DNA of 64,000 nucleotides from Pedobacter foliorum (GCF_013266735.1 NZ_JABSNU010000020.1:1-64000), one strand, 5' to 3'. Shown: positions 43,568 to 52,765, counted from the stretch's first letter. Notes: a model not told the origin generated them from the sequence alone. Program-made: numbers and translations.

Positions 43568-44443
43568 ATGATAAAATCAATGACAGGGTATGGCCTGGCT
43601 TCTACTGATCAAGAAAACATAAAGTTTGCGGTAGAGATAAAATCTTTAAACAGTAAGTTCCTGGAACTTAATTTAAAACTACCAAGAGCATTCTCGGATA
43701 AGGAATTATTGCTGCGTAATATCTGCAGCAAGGAAATAGAGCGCGGTAAAGTAAGTGTTTCTATAAACATAGAACGCAGCGAAGAAAACTTAAAAGGGGC
43801 AACTATTAATGCTGCCTTGCTAAGCAAGTATTACAAGCAACTTGAAGAAATCAATACCCAATTAGGAGCCAATTCTAATAATCTTTTACAAGCTGTTCTT
43901 AATTTCCCTGAGGTAATTAGCTATTCTGATGAAGAGGTTAATGAAAATGATTGGGATATTTTAAACAGTACTTTCGCTAAAGCTTTAGAGAGTTTTAACC
44001 AATTCAGAATTGCAGAAGGGGTTGTTTTAAAAACTGATCTTGAGCTGAGAATTAAAAACATTCTACAGTTCTTTTCTGAAATTGAAGTTTTGGAACCGCT
44101 TAGAATTCCTCAGATCAGAAGCAGATTAAATCAGTTTCTGGAAGATAATGTAGGAAAGGTAAACGTGGATCAGAACCGTCTGGAGCAAGAGTTAATCTAT
44201 TACATTGACAAGCTTGACATTACTGAGGAAAAGATTCGTTTAAGGAGTCATTGTGATTACTTTATTGAAACATTAAAAAGCAAAGATGCAAACGGGAAAA
44301 AGCTTGGTTTTATTTCTCAGGAAATTGGAAGAGAGATTAATACCATGGGAGCAAAAGCTAACGATGCGCAAATACAGCAGTTGGTTGTGGGAATGAAGGA
44401 AGAGCTAGAGAAAATTAAAGAACAACTATTAAATGTTTTGTAA
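43568..44443 (+). CDS. yicC: YicC/YloC family endoribonuclease
   Basis: A 291-residue protein beginning MIKSMTGYG, the hallmark N-terminus of the family. The C-terminal block has GFISQEIGREINTMGAKAND and a final helix. YicC-type enzymes are RNA endonucleases involved in RNA turnover. I chose the ATG at 43568; an in-frame TTG two codons earlier overlaps the -7 box. It is the first gene of a yicC-gmk-nadD operon, 30 bp before gmk. The yicC-gmk pairing is widespread. Confidence 0.92.
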   Translation: MIKSMTGYGLASTDQENIKFAVEIKSLNSKFLELNLKLPRAFSDKELLLRNICSKEIERGKVSVSINIERSEENLKGATINAALLSKYYKQLEEINTQLGANSNNLLQAVLNFPEVISYSDEEVNENDWDILNSTFAKALESFNQFRIAEGVVLKTDLELRIKNILQFFSEIEVLEPLRIPQIRSRLNQFLEDNVGKVNVDQNRLEQELIYYIDKLDITEEKIRLRSHCDYFIETLKSKDANGKKLGFISQEIGREINTMGAKANDAQIQQLVVGMKEELEKIKEQLLNVL

Positions 44444-44473
44444 GCCATTGGCTTAAAGACGACAACACAAAAA

Positions 44474-45043
44474 ATGAAACAAGGTAAACTTATCATATTT
44501 TCTGCACCTTCTGGGGCAGGAAAAACAACAATTGTAAAACACCTACTTACGAAATTCCCTTCGTTAAGTTTTTCTATCTCTGCAACAACACGTCAGTTAC
44601 GTGGAGATGAAAAAAATGACAAGGATTATTACTTTATCTCTAAAGAAGATTTTCTGCACAAAGTTGCTCACCAGGAGTTTGTAGAGTTTGAGGAAGTTTA
44701 TAACGGTACTTTTTATGGCACTTTAAGGTCTGAAATTGACCGCATCTGGAATGATGGCAAACATGTGATATTTGACATTGATGTAGAAGGTGGATTACGC
44801 TTAAAACGCAAGTATGAAGATGATGCCCTGGCTATTTTTGTTCAACCACCATCTTTAGAGGTGCTGAAAGAACGTTTAAGTGGCCGTGGCACTGATAGTG
44901 CTGAAAAACTACAGGAGCGCTTTATAAAGGCTGAAAAAGAGCTTAGCTATGCCGACAAATTTGATGTTATCCTAAAAAACTATGATTTAGATACGGCATG
45001 TGCTGAAGCTGAAAAATTAGTTGGAGATTTTATCAATAGCTAA
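44474..45043 (+). CDS. gmk: guanylate kinase
   Basis: A 189-residue enzyme phosphorylating GMP to GDP. The P-loop is SAPSGAGKTTI (residues 9-19), followed by the GMP-binding region SISATTRQLRGDE, FEEVYNGTFYGT, and DIDVEGGLRLK. The length is typical. It lies between yicC and nadD with only 3 bp before nadD. Confidence 0.97.
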   Translation: MKQGKLIIFSAPSGAGKTTIVKHLLTKFPSLSFSISATTRQLRGDEKNDKDYYFISKEDFLHKVAHQEFVEFEEVYNGTFYGTLRSEIDRIWNDGKHVIFDIDVEGGLRLKRKYEDDALAIFVQPPSLEVLKERLSGRGTDSAEKLQERFIKAEKELSYADKFDVILKNYDLDTACAEAEKLVGDFINS

Positions 45044-45046
45044 ATA

Positions 45047-45619
45047 ATGAAAACAGGGTTATTCTTCGGGTCCTTTAACCCCATACATATCGGACATCTA
45101 GTAATTGCTAACTATATGGCTAGTTTTACCGGACTAAAGGAAGTTTGGCTGGTAGTTTCGCCTCACAACCCTCTGAAGAATAAAAACGGTTTGACAAATA
45201 TGTACGACCGATTGGAGATGGCCAAATTAGCCACCGAGAACTCTGAGAAAATCAGGGTTAGCGATATCGAATTTGGCCTGCCTCAACCCTCTTATACCAT
45301 CGATACACTTACTCATTTACAAGAAAAGTACCCAGGAAAAGAGTTTGTGCTAATAATGGGGGCTGATAATCTGGCTTCCATTAAAAAATGGAAAAACTAT
45401 GATGTTCTTTTAAAGAATTATCAGATTTATGTGTATCCCAGACCTGGAATAGATATCAGTGAATGGGAAAGTCACCCTTCAATTATAATTACTGAAACTC
45501 CTCAAATGGATATTTCATCTACTTTTATTCGGAAGGGAATTAAGGAGGGGAAAAATGTTCAGTATTTTGCCCCTGATAATGTGCTTACTTTCATAGAAAG
45601 TAAAAATATGTACCGCTAA
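45047..45619 (+). CDS. nadD: nicotinate-nucleotide adenylyltransferase
   Basis: A 190-residue nucleotidyltransferase forming deamido-NAD from nicotinate mononucleotide. The nucleotidyltransferase motif FGSFNPIHIGH is at residues 7-17, SPHNPLKNK follows, and ISSTFIRKGI near residue 165 completes the active site. It ends the yicC-gmk-nadD operon. Its TAA overlaps the stop codon of the convergent methyltransferase gene within the four bases CTAA. Confidence 0.95.
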   Translation: MKTGLFFGSFNPIHIGHLVIANYMASFTGLKEVWLVVSPHNPLKNKNGLTNMYDRLEMAKLATENSEKIRVSDIEFGLPQPSYTIDTLTHLQEKYPGKEFVLIMGADNLASIKKWKNYDVLLKNYQIYVYPRPGIDISEWESHPSIIITETPQMDISSTFIRKGIKEGKNVQYFAPDNVLTFIESKNMYR

Positions 45620-46329
45620 AACTGACGGTACAATGAAAAGATTGTAGGTTTTTTATGTAAATCTATTCTTTCCTTCCTCCACAATGCAATTGGCAATGTT
45701 TTAATATACTCATCTTCTGAAGTAATGTTACTGGCAATACTCAATAGTGTTTGAGGTTGACAGCTCTTTAATACATCTTCAAATAAATGATTGTTTCTAA
45801 AAGGCGTTTCTATAAAGATTTGAGTCTGCTTGTTTTTATCTGCTAATTGTTCAAGTTCTTTAATTTTTTTAGCTCTTTCCACTTTATCAATAGGCAAATA
45901 ACCATGAAAAGTAAAACTTTGGCCATTAAAACCTGAAGCCATTAATGCCAGTAAAATAGAACTTGGCCCAACAAGTGGAACTACTTTAATACCTCTTTTA
46001 TGTGCTTCGGCAACGATATCAGCTCCCGGATCCGCAATTCCCGGACAGCCTGCTTCACTCATTAAACCAACATCCCTACCCGTCATTAGTTCCTTAAAAT
46101 AGGGAACAAAGGAATCGTTGCGTTTATGCTTACCATAATCATGGATTACAAGATCGCTCTGAGGTACTTTTATTCCTGCTTCCTTCAAAAACTTACGCGC
46201 TGTTTTCTCATTTTCAACAATGTAGGTATTTATGGAATTGATGGTATCTCCAAGATAACTTGTAAAAGATTTATGAGCTGCGTTTTCTGCCAGAGGTACT
46301 GGAATAAGAAATAAGGTGCCTTTTGTCAT
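45616..46329 (-). CDS. SAM-dependent methyltransferase, RsmI-like (tetrapyrrole methylase fold)
   Basis: A 237-residue protein of the tetrapyrrole methylase superfamily, closest to the RsmI group that 2'-O-methylates C1402 of 16S rRNA. Visible motifs are GTLFLIPVPLAEN at the N-terminus, GLMSEAGCPGIADPGADIV (about 88-106), VVPLVGPSSILLALMASG and the FHGYLP segment. It is about 40 residues shorter than E. coli RsmI and lacks the C-terminal extension, so its substrate may differ. Its start lies in a 300-bp divergent region shared with the DUF6600 gene. Confidence 0.85.
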   Translation of the reverse strand: MTKGTLFLIPVPLAENAAHKSFTSYLGDTINSINTYIVENEKTARKFLKEAGIKVPQSDLVIHDYGKHKRNDSFVPYFKELMTGRDVGLMSEAGCPGIADPGADIVAEAHKRGIKVVPLVGPSSILLALMASGFNGQSFTFHGYLPIDKVERAKKIKELEQLADKNKQTQIFIETPFRNNHLFEDVLKSCQPQTLLSIASNITSEDEYIKTLPIALWRKERIDLHKKPTIFSLYRQF

Positions 46330-46480
46330 AGATTTTGTTTTGGTTACAAAAGAAGAAAATAATTCGCTGGAAAGCGCATTTGATGGAGTAAATATTATAA
46401 GCAGATCGTAATCTTCTATCTAAATGTAGTCTATTAAAAAATATTTTTCGTAAATTGTTTAAACTAGAAAACCGATTAAA

Positions 46481-46509
46481 TATTGGCTTAAACCACACTT
46501 AAGCCAATA
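46481..46509. repeat. 11-bp inverted repeat in divergent region
   Basis: TATTGGCTTAA and TTAAGCCAATA are exact reverse complements with a 7-nt loop, in the 300-bp gap 46330-46629 between two divergent genes. No T-tract follows, so an operator is as likely as a hairpin. Nothing else recognisable lies in the gap and no exact -7 box was seen. Confidence 0.5.
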
Positions 46510-46629
46510 ATATTACGTCCAGCCCTATAATCATAATGTAATATTTTATAAATAGATTAAACTTTTTAGATTATTTGGAACTCAAATTGATATATAAATA
46601 TCGTTAGGTAAATTTAAAACACACACGCA

Positions 46630-47958
46630 ATGAAAAACATCATCAAATTACCGGCTATTGTGCTGGGGCTCATGCTCCTCTTAACCGGAACCGCTCAGCG
46701 GGTTATGGCACAAGACGAGGATATTTCCTTACAGTCTTTTTACGATGAGTTATCTCCTTATGGCACCTGGATTCAGGATTCGCAGTACGGTTATGTTTGG
46801 CGACCAGATGTGGAACAGGCAGATTTCAGACCTTATTATTCAAATGGCCGATGGGCTATGACTGAGTATGGTAACACATGGATTTCAAATTACGACTGGG
46901 GATGGGCTCCTTTTCATTATGGAAGATGGGTTTATAATCGTTATAGTCAATGGGTATGGATTCCTGACACCGTTTGGGGTCCGGCATGGGTAAGCTGGAG
47001 AAGTGGTGGCGGATATTATGGATGGGCACCTATGGGCCCTGGGATGAATATCAATATTAACTTCAATATTCCTGATCTTTGGTGGGTATTTGTTCCTCAA
47101 AGAAATATCTATTACAACGATTTCCCTCGTTACTATTCACGCAGAAATGTAACTATTATTCATAATACAACTATTATCAATAATGTTTATTCAAGAAACA
47201 ACCGTAATTATTACAGTGGTCCAAGGGCTGACGATATCAGACGTTCAACCAGACAAGCAGTTCCTGTCTACAACATAGATAGAACTAGCCGACCAGGCAG
47301 AAGTAGCATTAGCGGAAACAAGGTTGAAATCTATAGACCAAACGGCAGAAGCAGTAGAGAAACTAATGCAGGAAATGTAGCTCCAAGAAACCCGGTTCGT
47401 GGTGAAGGATATGCAAGTCCTAGAACTGATCGTAATAGCGTTGACAGAGGCAATACAGATGGAAGAGTATCTAATGGCCGAGTACCAAGAGATGGCAGCC
47501 AGCCAGCGGACAACAGAACAACTGATGGCACAAGGGTAAATAGTCGTCCAGAAAGAGTACCTCAAGGGAACACTTCTCCATCTCAAAGACCAGATCGTCC
47601 AACAAGACAAGATCAAACCCAACCCAGACAGGAAGTTCAACCTAGACAAGATATTCAGCCTAGACAACAGCCATCTCAGCCAAGACAGGAAAGAATTGAG
47701 CCACAGCCAAGACAAGAGAGACAAACAAGGCAGGAAGTTCAGCCTAGACCTCAACCTCAACAAAGGCAAGAACCGGTTCAACAACCTAGACAGGAAAGAG
47801 CTCCACAACAAACAAGACAAGAAGCACAGCCTAGGCAAGAACAAGCAAGGCCTCAGCCTCAAAGATCTGAACGCGTAGAGCAAAGCAGACCCTCAAGAGG
47901 TTCTGAAAGTAACGGTGGTGGAAGAGAAAGCAGACCATCAAGAAGCGGAAGAGACTAG
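46630..47958 (+). CDS. DUF6600-type exported protein with Gln/Arg/Pro-rich tail
   Basis: A 442-residue exported protein (signal peptide residues 1-28, ending VMAQ). Residues about 35-185 are rich in Trp and Tyr with repeated units such as YGTWIQ, YGYVW, YGNTW, WGWAPFHYGRW and YGWAPMG, as in DUF6600/YXWGXW proteins. Residues about 205-442 are low complexity; from about 330 on they are built from PRQE, PRQD and QPRQ repeats, probably disordered. The function is unknown; homologues are thought to be cell-envelope proteins. It is followed by a good terminator and is monocistronic. Confidence 0.78.
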   Translation: MKNIIKLPAIVLGLMLLLTGTAQRVMAQDEDISLQSFYDELSPYGTWIQDSQYGYVWRPDVEQADFRPYYSNGRWAMTEYGNTWISNYDWGWAPFHYGRWVYNRYSQWVWIPDTVWGPAWVSWRSGGGYYGWAPMGPGMNININFNIPDLWWVFVPQRNIYYNDFPRYYSRRNVTIIHNTTIINNVYSRNNRNYYSGPRADDIRRSTRQAVPVYNIDRTSRPGRSSISGNKVEIYRPNGRSSRETNAGNVAPRNPVRGEGYASPRTDRNSVDRGNTDGRVSNGRVPRDGSQPADNRTTDGTRVNSRPERVPQGNTSPSQRPDRPTRQDQTQPRQEVQPRQDIQPRQQPSQPRQERIEPQPRQERQTRQEVQPRPQPQQRQEPVQQPRQERAPQQTRQEAQPRQEQARPQPQRSERVEQSRPSRGSESNGGGRESRPSRSGRD

Positions 47959-47973
47959 GTAAATCCAACATAG

Positions 47974-48007
47974 AAAAGGCGGCGCAAATGTGTCGCCTTT
48001 TCCTTTT
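47974..48007 (+). terminator. terminator of the DUF6600 gene
   Basis: Twelve-bp stem AAAAGGCGGCGC/GTGTCGCCTTTT (two G-T wobbles) with loop AAAT (47974-48001), followed by TCCTTTT. It lies 15 nt past the stop codon. Confidence 0.8.
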
Positions 48008-48031
48008 ACACATTCCAAGCTTTTTTTTCCT

Positions 48032-48039
48032 TATCTTTG
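48032..48039 (+). promoter_or_regulatory. prfC -7 box
   Basis: TATCTTTG is an exact TAnnTTTG match 36 bp before the prfC ATG. The upstream T-run (48021-48028) replaces a clear -33 TTG. Confidence 0.55.
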
Positions 48040-48075
48040 CAGCCTTTTATCAAGCACAACACGCTTAAACTCTTT

Positions 48076-49656
48076 ATGATTAACCCGGAAATAGAAAAAC
48101 GAAAAACATTTGCCATTATCAGTCACCCCGATGCAGGTAAAACTACATTAACCGAGAAATTCTTACTTTTTGGAGGGGCTATTAATACTGCCGGGGCAGT
48201 TAAACGGAATAAAGCAAACCAAAGTAATACCTCCGATTTCATGGAAATTGAGAAGCAGCGTGGAATTTCCGTGGCTACCTCTGTTATGGGATTTGAGTAT
48301 AGCAACAAACGCATCAACATATTGGATACTCCAGGTCACAAAGACTTTGCTGAGGATACTTATCGTACTTTATCAGCAGTTGACAGTGTTATTTTAGTGG
48401 TTGACTGCGTAAAGGGTGTTGAAGAGCAAACTGAAAAGTTAATGGCCGTGTGCCGTATGCGAAATACTCCTGTTATTATCTTTATTAACAAGATGGATCG
48501 CGAGGGTAAAGATGCATTTGATTTGCTTGATGAAATTGAGAATAAACTTAACATCAGCTTATGCCCTCTTTCTTGGCCTATTGGGCAAGGACATACTTTT
48601 AAAGGGGTATACAGCATATACAATAATCACCTTAATTTATTTGAGCCAGACAAGACTAAGATTAGCGAGCCTGTTATTGAAGTAAGCGATCTGAATGATG
48701 AAAACCTAGGCAAATTTTTAAAGCCAAAAGAACTTGATGGCTTAAAAGGTGATTTAGAACTTGTGGATGGTGTTTATGGCAAGCTTGACAAGAGTATGTA
48801 CACCGAAGGGTTACTTGCTCCTGTATTTTTTGGAAGTGCCATTAACAACTTTGGGATAAAAGAGCTTTTGGACACCTTTGTTCAGATTGCCCCAAGCCCT
48901 AGAAGCCGTGAGGCTGAACAACGTGAAGTTCTTGTGAATGAAAAGAACTTTTCAGGTTTTGTTTTTAAGATCCATGCGAACTTAGATCCTAAACACCGTG
49001 ACCGTATTGCTTTCCTAAGAGTATGTTCAGGGAAATTTGAGCGTAATAAATTCTATTTCCATACCAGACAAGGTAAAAAACTAAAATTCTCTAATCCAAT
49101 GGACTTTATGGCCAATGAAAAGAGTATTGTAGAAGAAGCATGGCCAGGTGATGTGGTAGGTTTATACGATAGCGGTAACTTTAAAATTGGCGACACCCTT
49201 ACAGAGGGAGAACAATTGCAATTTAAGGGCATTCCTAGCTTCTCTCCTGAAATATTTAAGGAAGTTGAGAACAGAGACCCTCTACGCACTAAACAGCTTG
49301 AAAAAGGCATACAGCAACTTACAGAGGAAGGCGTTGCACAGCTATTTACACAACAACCTGGAAACAGGAAAATAATAGGTGCTGTTGGTGAGCTTCAATT
49401 TGAGGTTATCGCCTTCAGACTTGAGCATGAGTATGGTGCTAAAGCATACTTCAGAACCTTAAGTTATGGCAGATCAAACTGGGTAACATCTAAAGACAAG
49501 AAGAAATTAGAAGAATTCCTAAAACGTAAGCAACAGCACATCGGTCAGGATAAAGACGGCAACCCTGTTTTCCTTGCAGATAATGAATTCATGATCAATA
49601 TGACCATGAGAGATTATCCGGATATCGAATTCCACAAAACTTCAGAATTTAAATAG
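48076..49656 (+). CDS. prfC: peptide chain release factor 3
   Basis: A 526-residue GTPase that recycles RF1 and RF2 from terminated ribosomes. G motifs are visible: SHPDAGKTTLTEKFLLFG (residues about 16-33), DTPGHKDFAEDT and INKMDREGKD. RF3-specific C-terminal blocks include VGELQFEVIAFRLEHEYG. The start is the ATG at 48076 (MINPEIEKRKTF); an in-frame TTG at 48037 lies inside the -7 box and is rejected. It converges on the aminotransferase gene with 3 bp between stops. Confidence 0.95.
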   Translation: MINPEIEKRKTFAIISHPDAGKTTLTEKFLLFGGAINTAGAVKRNKANQSNTSDFMEIEKQRGISVATSVMGFEYSNKRINILDTPGHKDFAEDTYRTLSAVDSVILVVDCVKGVEEQTEKLMAVCRMRNTPVIIFINKMDREGKDAFDLLDEIENKLNISLCPLSWPIGQGHTFKGVYSIYNNHLNLFEPDKTKISEPVIEVSDLNDENLGKFLKPKELDGLKGDLELVDGVYGKLDKSMYTEGLLAPVFFGSAINNFGIKELLDTFVQIAPSPRSREAEQREVLVNEKNFSGFVFKIHANLDPKHRDRIAFLRVCSGKFERNKFYFHTRQGKKLKFSNPMDFMANEKSIVEEAWPGDVVGLYDSGNFKIGDTLTEGEQLQFKGIPSFSPEIFKEVENRDPLRTKQLEKGIQQLTEEGVAQLFTQQPGNRKIIGAVGELQFEVIAFRLEHEYGAKAYFRTLSYGRSNWVTSKDKKKLEEFLKRKQQHIGQDKDGNPVFLADNEFMINMTMRDYPDIEFHKTSEFK

Positions 49657-49659
49657 CTT

Positions 49660-50913
49660 TTATTTTAGCTTGCTTAGTGCTGCTTTAATTCTTGGCAACA
49701 TGTCTTTAATATCCTGCAAAGAGCATCCACCAACGGAAGCTCTAAACCAGGCCATTGATTCGTCGTTTCCAAAAGCAGAGAATGGAACCAACGCAGCCTG
49801 AGCTTCTTTAATTAAGTAGAAATTTACATCTGCACTATTTTTAAGCAATTCACCTGATGGTGTGGTTTTACCTATGTATTCGATTTTAAGCGTCAGGTAA
49901 ATAGCCCCCATAGGGATCACTGAATCTACATTAAAGCCTTCTGATTTTAATTGCTGAAATCCGTTATGTAATTCATCAAGACTTATCTGAACTTGCTTTT
50001 TAAATGAGTTCAAAAAGCTATCAACAAGATCGTTGTTTTTAAAGTATTTGGCTACTGCTACCTGCTCAGCTTTAGGTGCCCATGCTCCGATATGACCAAG
50101 TAAAGCTTTCATTTTACTAACAATAACTTCCGGACCAAAAGCCCATCCTACCCTAACGCCTGTAGCAGAAAGACATTTAGAAATTCCATCTATATAGATT
50201 ACGTATTCTTTCAGTTCTGGACGTAAACTTACCGGATTAACGTGTGTACGCCCAAAAGTTAGCAAAGAATAGATTTGATCGTACAAGATGTAAAGAGGCT
50301 TCTCATCGGCACCTCTGGTTTTGTTTTCTTCAATTACCACCTCACATATCTCTTCCAGTTGTTCCTGAGTAAACATGGTACCAGTTGGATTTAACGGAGA
50401 ACAAAGCGCAAGTAGCGTTGCTCCCTTTAAGTGTGGTTTTAACTGAGCAGCAGTAGGCATAAAGTTATTCTCTACTGTGGTTACTACAGCAACACCTTTT
50501 GCTGATGAAAGGTGACAATAATGGTTATTGTTCCATGATGGAGCAGGATAAATCACCTTATCACCCGGATCAATTAATGCAAGATAAGTTGCATAGATCA
50601 AAGGCCTTGAACCTCCAGCTATCAAAATATCCGACACAGCATAGTTCAATGAATATCTATCCTTTAAAATCTCAACTACCGTTTCACGAAGGGGCAAAAT
50701 ACCCTCTGCAGGTGGATAGTTGGTCTGATTATGATGGTAAGCATCAATAATCTCATCTTTAAGTTCAGCAGGGATTGGAAAAATCGACGGATCAAAGTCT
50801 CCAATTGTCAGATTCGCAATCTGCCCTCCCTTTCGTTTCATATCATTAACCTCGTTACCTATTTTAATGATTTCAGAGCCGATAAGGGTGTTTGCTAATA
50901 CTGATACATTCAT
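49660..50913 (-). CDS. PLP-dependent class I/II aminotransferase
   Basis: A 417-residue fold-type I aminotransferase resembling aspartate/aromatic aminotransferases. Visible are TNYPPAEGILPLRE, the NPTG-type SPLNPTGTMF, YDQIYSLLTFG, and the Schiff-base Lys in IDGISKCLSATGVRVGWAFGP (about residue 245), then the substrate-binding Arg near the C-terminus (WFRASVGGC). The specific amino acid cannot be read from sequence. It is the second gene of an argH-aminotransferase unit, 24 bp after argH, which fits a role with aspartate or arginine-pathway intermediates. That role is an inference. Confidence 0.9.
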   Translation of the reverse strand: MNVSVLANTLIGSEIIKIGNEVNDMKRKGGQIANLTIGDFDPSIFPIPAELKDEIIDAYHHNQTNYPPAEGILPLRETVVEILKDRYSLNYAVSDILIAGGSRPLIYATYLALIDPGDKVIYPAPSWNNNHYCHLSSAKGVAVVTTVENNFMPTAAQLKPHLKGATLLALCSPLNPTGTMFTQEQLEEICEVVIEENKTRGADEKPLYILYDQIYSLLTFGRTHVNPVSLRPELKEYVIYIDGISKCLSATGVRVGWAFGPEVIVSKMKALLGHIGAWAPKAEQVAVAKYFKNNDLVDSFLNSFKKQVQISLDELHNGFQQLKSEGFNVDSVIPMGAIYLTLKIEYIGKTTPSGELLKNSADVNFYLIKEAQAALVPFSAFGNDESMAWFRASVGGCSLQDIKDMLPRIKAALSKLK

Positions 50914-50937
50914 TTCTTATGCTTTATATTGTAAAGA

Positions 50938-52269
50938 TTAAGACAGCAATTGCTGGATTGCTTCTTTCGTTTTTTCAAATTTAAATTGAGACAAGATTTC
51001 ATCCATCATATCCTCAATGTCACCATTACATAGGTTGCCAATGCTTCCCTCGTGTGTATGGTGTATTTCTGTACCCGGTGTAAACGTTCCATTTTCAATT
51101 GACTCACCTACAATTTTATATGCTTCTCTGAAAGGAGTGCCTTTTAATGCAAGTTCATTTACCACCTCTACACTGAACAAGTACGCATACTTTTTATCAG
51201 CAAGAATATTGTCTTTAATGCTTATGTTTTGCAACATGAAGGTAGTCATTTCCAGACATTCATTTAAAGATGTGATGGCAGGAAACAAGTTCTCTTTTAA
51301 TAATTGAAGATCTCTATGATATCCTGAAGGAAGATTAGTAATCATCATCGCAATCTCGTTTGGCAATGCCTGTATCTTATTGCAACGTGAACGAATCAAC
51401 TCAAACACATCAGGATTTTTCTTATGAGGCATGATGCTTGACCCGGTAGTTAGTTCATCAGGGAAGCTAATGAAACCAAAGTTCTGGTTAATGAATAAGC
51501 AAACATCCATTGCCATTTTAGCTAGTGAGGCAGCAACAGACGACATTGCTTGTGCTAAGATGCGCTCTGTTTTTCCTCTCCCCATCTGAGCATATACTAC
51601 ATTATAATTTAGCCTTTCGAAGCCTAATAATTCAGTAGTCATTGTTCTGTTTAAAGGAAAAGAAGAGCCATATCCTGCTGCAGATCCCAAAGGATTTTTA
51701 TTGCAGATCTTCCATGCCGCAAGCATTAATTCCATGTCATCAACCAGGCTTTCAGCATATGCACCAAACCACAATCCGAAAGAAGATGGCATAGCTATTT
51801 GCAAGTGGGTATAGCCGGGTAAAAGTTTATCTTTATGAGTATTGCTTAATTCCAGTAGCTGACTAAATAAAACGGAAGTATTACCAACCATTTCCTCAAT
51901 GCAATTTCTAAAGAAAAGTTTCAGATCTACCAAAACCTGGTCATTCCGTGATCTACCACTATGGATCTTTTTACCCGCATCCCCAATTCGTTGGGTAAGT
52001 AGCCATTCTACCTGAGAATGTACATCTTCAACAGTATCATCAATCGTAAAGTTACCAGCTTCAATATCGGCATAGATATTTTTAAGTTCTTTTTGAATTT
52101 CCTTAAGCTCATCTGCGGTAAGTAGGCCGATGCTTTCAAGCATTTCAACATGTGCAAGGGAACCAAGCACGTCAAAAGCAGCCATTTGCAAATCCAGTTC
52201 CCTGTCTTTACCTACAGTAAAGGTTTCAATATCTTTATTTACGTTTACGTTTTTTTGCCAGATCTTCAT
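50938..52269 (-). CDS. argH: argininosuccinate lyase
   Basis: A 443-residue fumarase/aspartase-superfamily enzyme that splits argininosuccinate into arginine and fumarate, the last step of arginine synthesis. Signatures are SGRSRNDQVLVDLKLFFR (about 104-121), the catalytic TGSSIMPHKKNPDVFE loop (about 270-285) and PGYTHLQIAMPSSFG. The rest of the arginine cluster lies 7 kb away on the same strand (59-64 kb). Here argH has its own promoter and is followed by an aminotransferase gene. Confidence 0.96.
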   Translation of the reverse strand: MKIWQKNVNVNKDIETFTVGKDRELDLQMAAFDVLGSLAHVEMLESIGLLTADELKEIQKELKNIYADIEAGNFTIDDTVEDVHSQVEWLLTQRIGDAGKKIHSGRSRNDQVLVDLKLFFRNCIEEMVGNTSVLFSQLLELSNTHKDKLLPGYTHLQIAMPSSFGLWFGAYAESLVDDMELMLAAWKICNKNPLGSAAGYGSSFPLNRTMTTELLGFERLNYNVVYAQMGRGKTERILAQAMSSVAASLAKMAMDVCLFINQNFGFISFPDELTTGSSIMPHKKNPDVFELIRSRCNKIQALPNEIAMMITNLPSGYHRDLQLLKENLFPAITSLNECLEMTTFMLQNISIKDNILADKKYAYLFSVEVVNELALKGTPFREAYKIVGESIENGTFTPGTEIHHTHEGSIGNLCNGDIEDMMDEILSQFKFEKTKEAIQQLLS

Positions 52270-52313
52270 TATAATCTATTATAGATACCTGCATTATTCA
52301 GGTAGGTTTTGTG

Positions 52314-52321
52314 CAAAAATA
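52314..52321 (-). promoter_or_regulatory. argH -7 box
   Basis: On the minus strand TATTTTTG matches TAnnTTTG, 45 bp before the argH ATG. Between them is a short ACCTG/CAGGT inverted repeat. The -33 region has no clear TTG at normal spacing. Confidence 0.5.
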
Positions 52322-52341
52322 CACTTTTTTTGCTGGTAGTT

Positions 52342-52755
52342 TTAAGAGATTAAAACAAAGGTACCTACCATAATCAGTATAGCGCCTATTGCCGTTTTAA
52401 GGGTTAAAACTTCTTTTAAGAAAATAACTGACAAGATTATTGTTAAGGCAACGCTTAATTTGTCGACCGGAGCAACTTGAGAAACTTTTCCAATCTGTAA
52501 TGCTTTGTAGTAGAAAATCCAGGACAAGCCAGTTGCCAATCCAGAAAGAAATAGGAATAAAAGGCTATGTTTTGAAAGTTCATGAATTCCCTTAAATTCA
52601 CCTCTTGCCATTACAATTCCCCATGCAACAACCACAATCACAATGGTTCTTATTGCCATTGCTAAATCAGAATTTACGTTAGCAACCCCTATTTTACCAA
52701 AGATGGCCGTTAATGAGGCAAAGAAAGCTGATAACAAGGCATATATCCACCACAT
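52342..52755 (-). CDS. half-size EamA/DMT-superfamily transporter
   Basis: A 137-residue inner-membrane protein with four predicted membrane segments and a single EamA domain (WWIYALLSAFFASLTAIFGK at the start; VDKLSVALTIILSVIFLKEVLT near residue 100). Full EamA proteins have two such domains, so this one probably works as a homodimer. The substrate is unknown. It starts 10 bp after a perfect 19-bp inverted repeat that follows the OmpA-family gene. Confidence 0.88.
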   Translation of the reverse strand: MWWIYALLSAFFASLTAIFGKIGVANVNSDLAMAIRTIVIVVVAWGIVMARGEFKGIHELSKHSLLFLFLSGLATGLSWIFYYKALQIGKVSQVAPVDKLSVALTIILSVIFLKEVLTLKTAIGAILIMVGTFVLIS

Positions 52756-52765
52756 AATATTTTAC

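Noticed and set aside
47245..47883. 212-codon minus-strand frame rich in Leu, Ser, Arg and Trp
   Set aside because: It is antisense to the Gln/Arg/Pro-rich repeats of the DUF6600 gene; the composition is a by-product of the repeats and no start region is supported.
48037..48076. TTG start for prfC at 48037
   Set aside because: It lies within the -7 promoter box; the ATG at 48076 gives the standard RF3 N-terminus.
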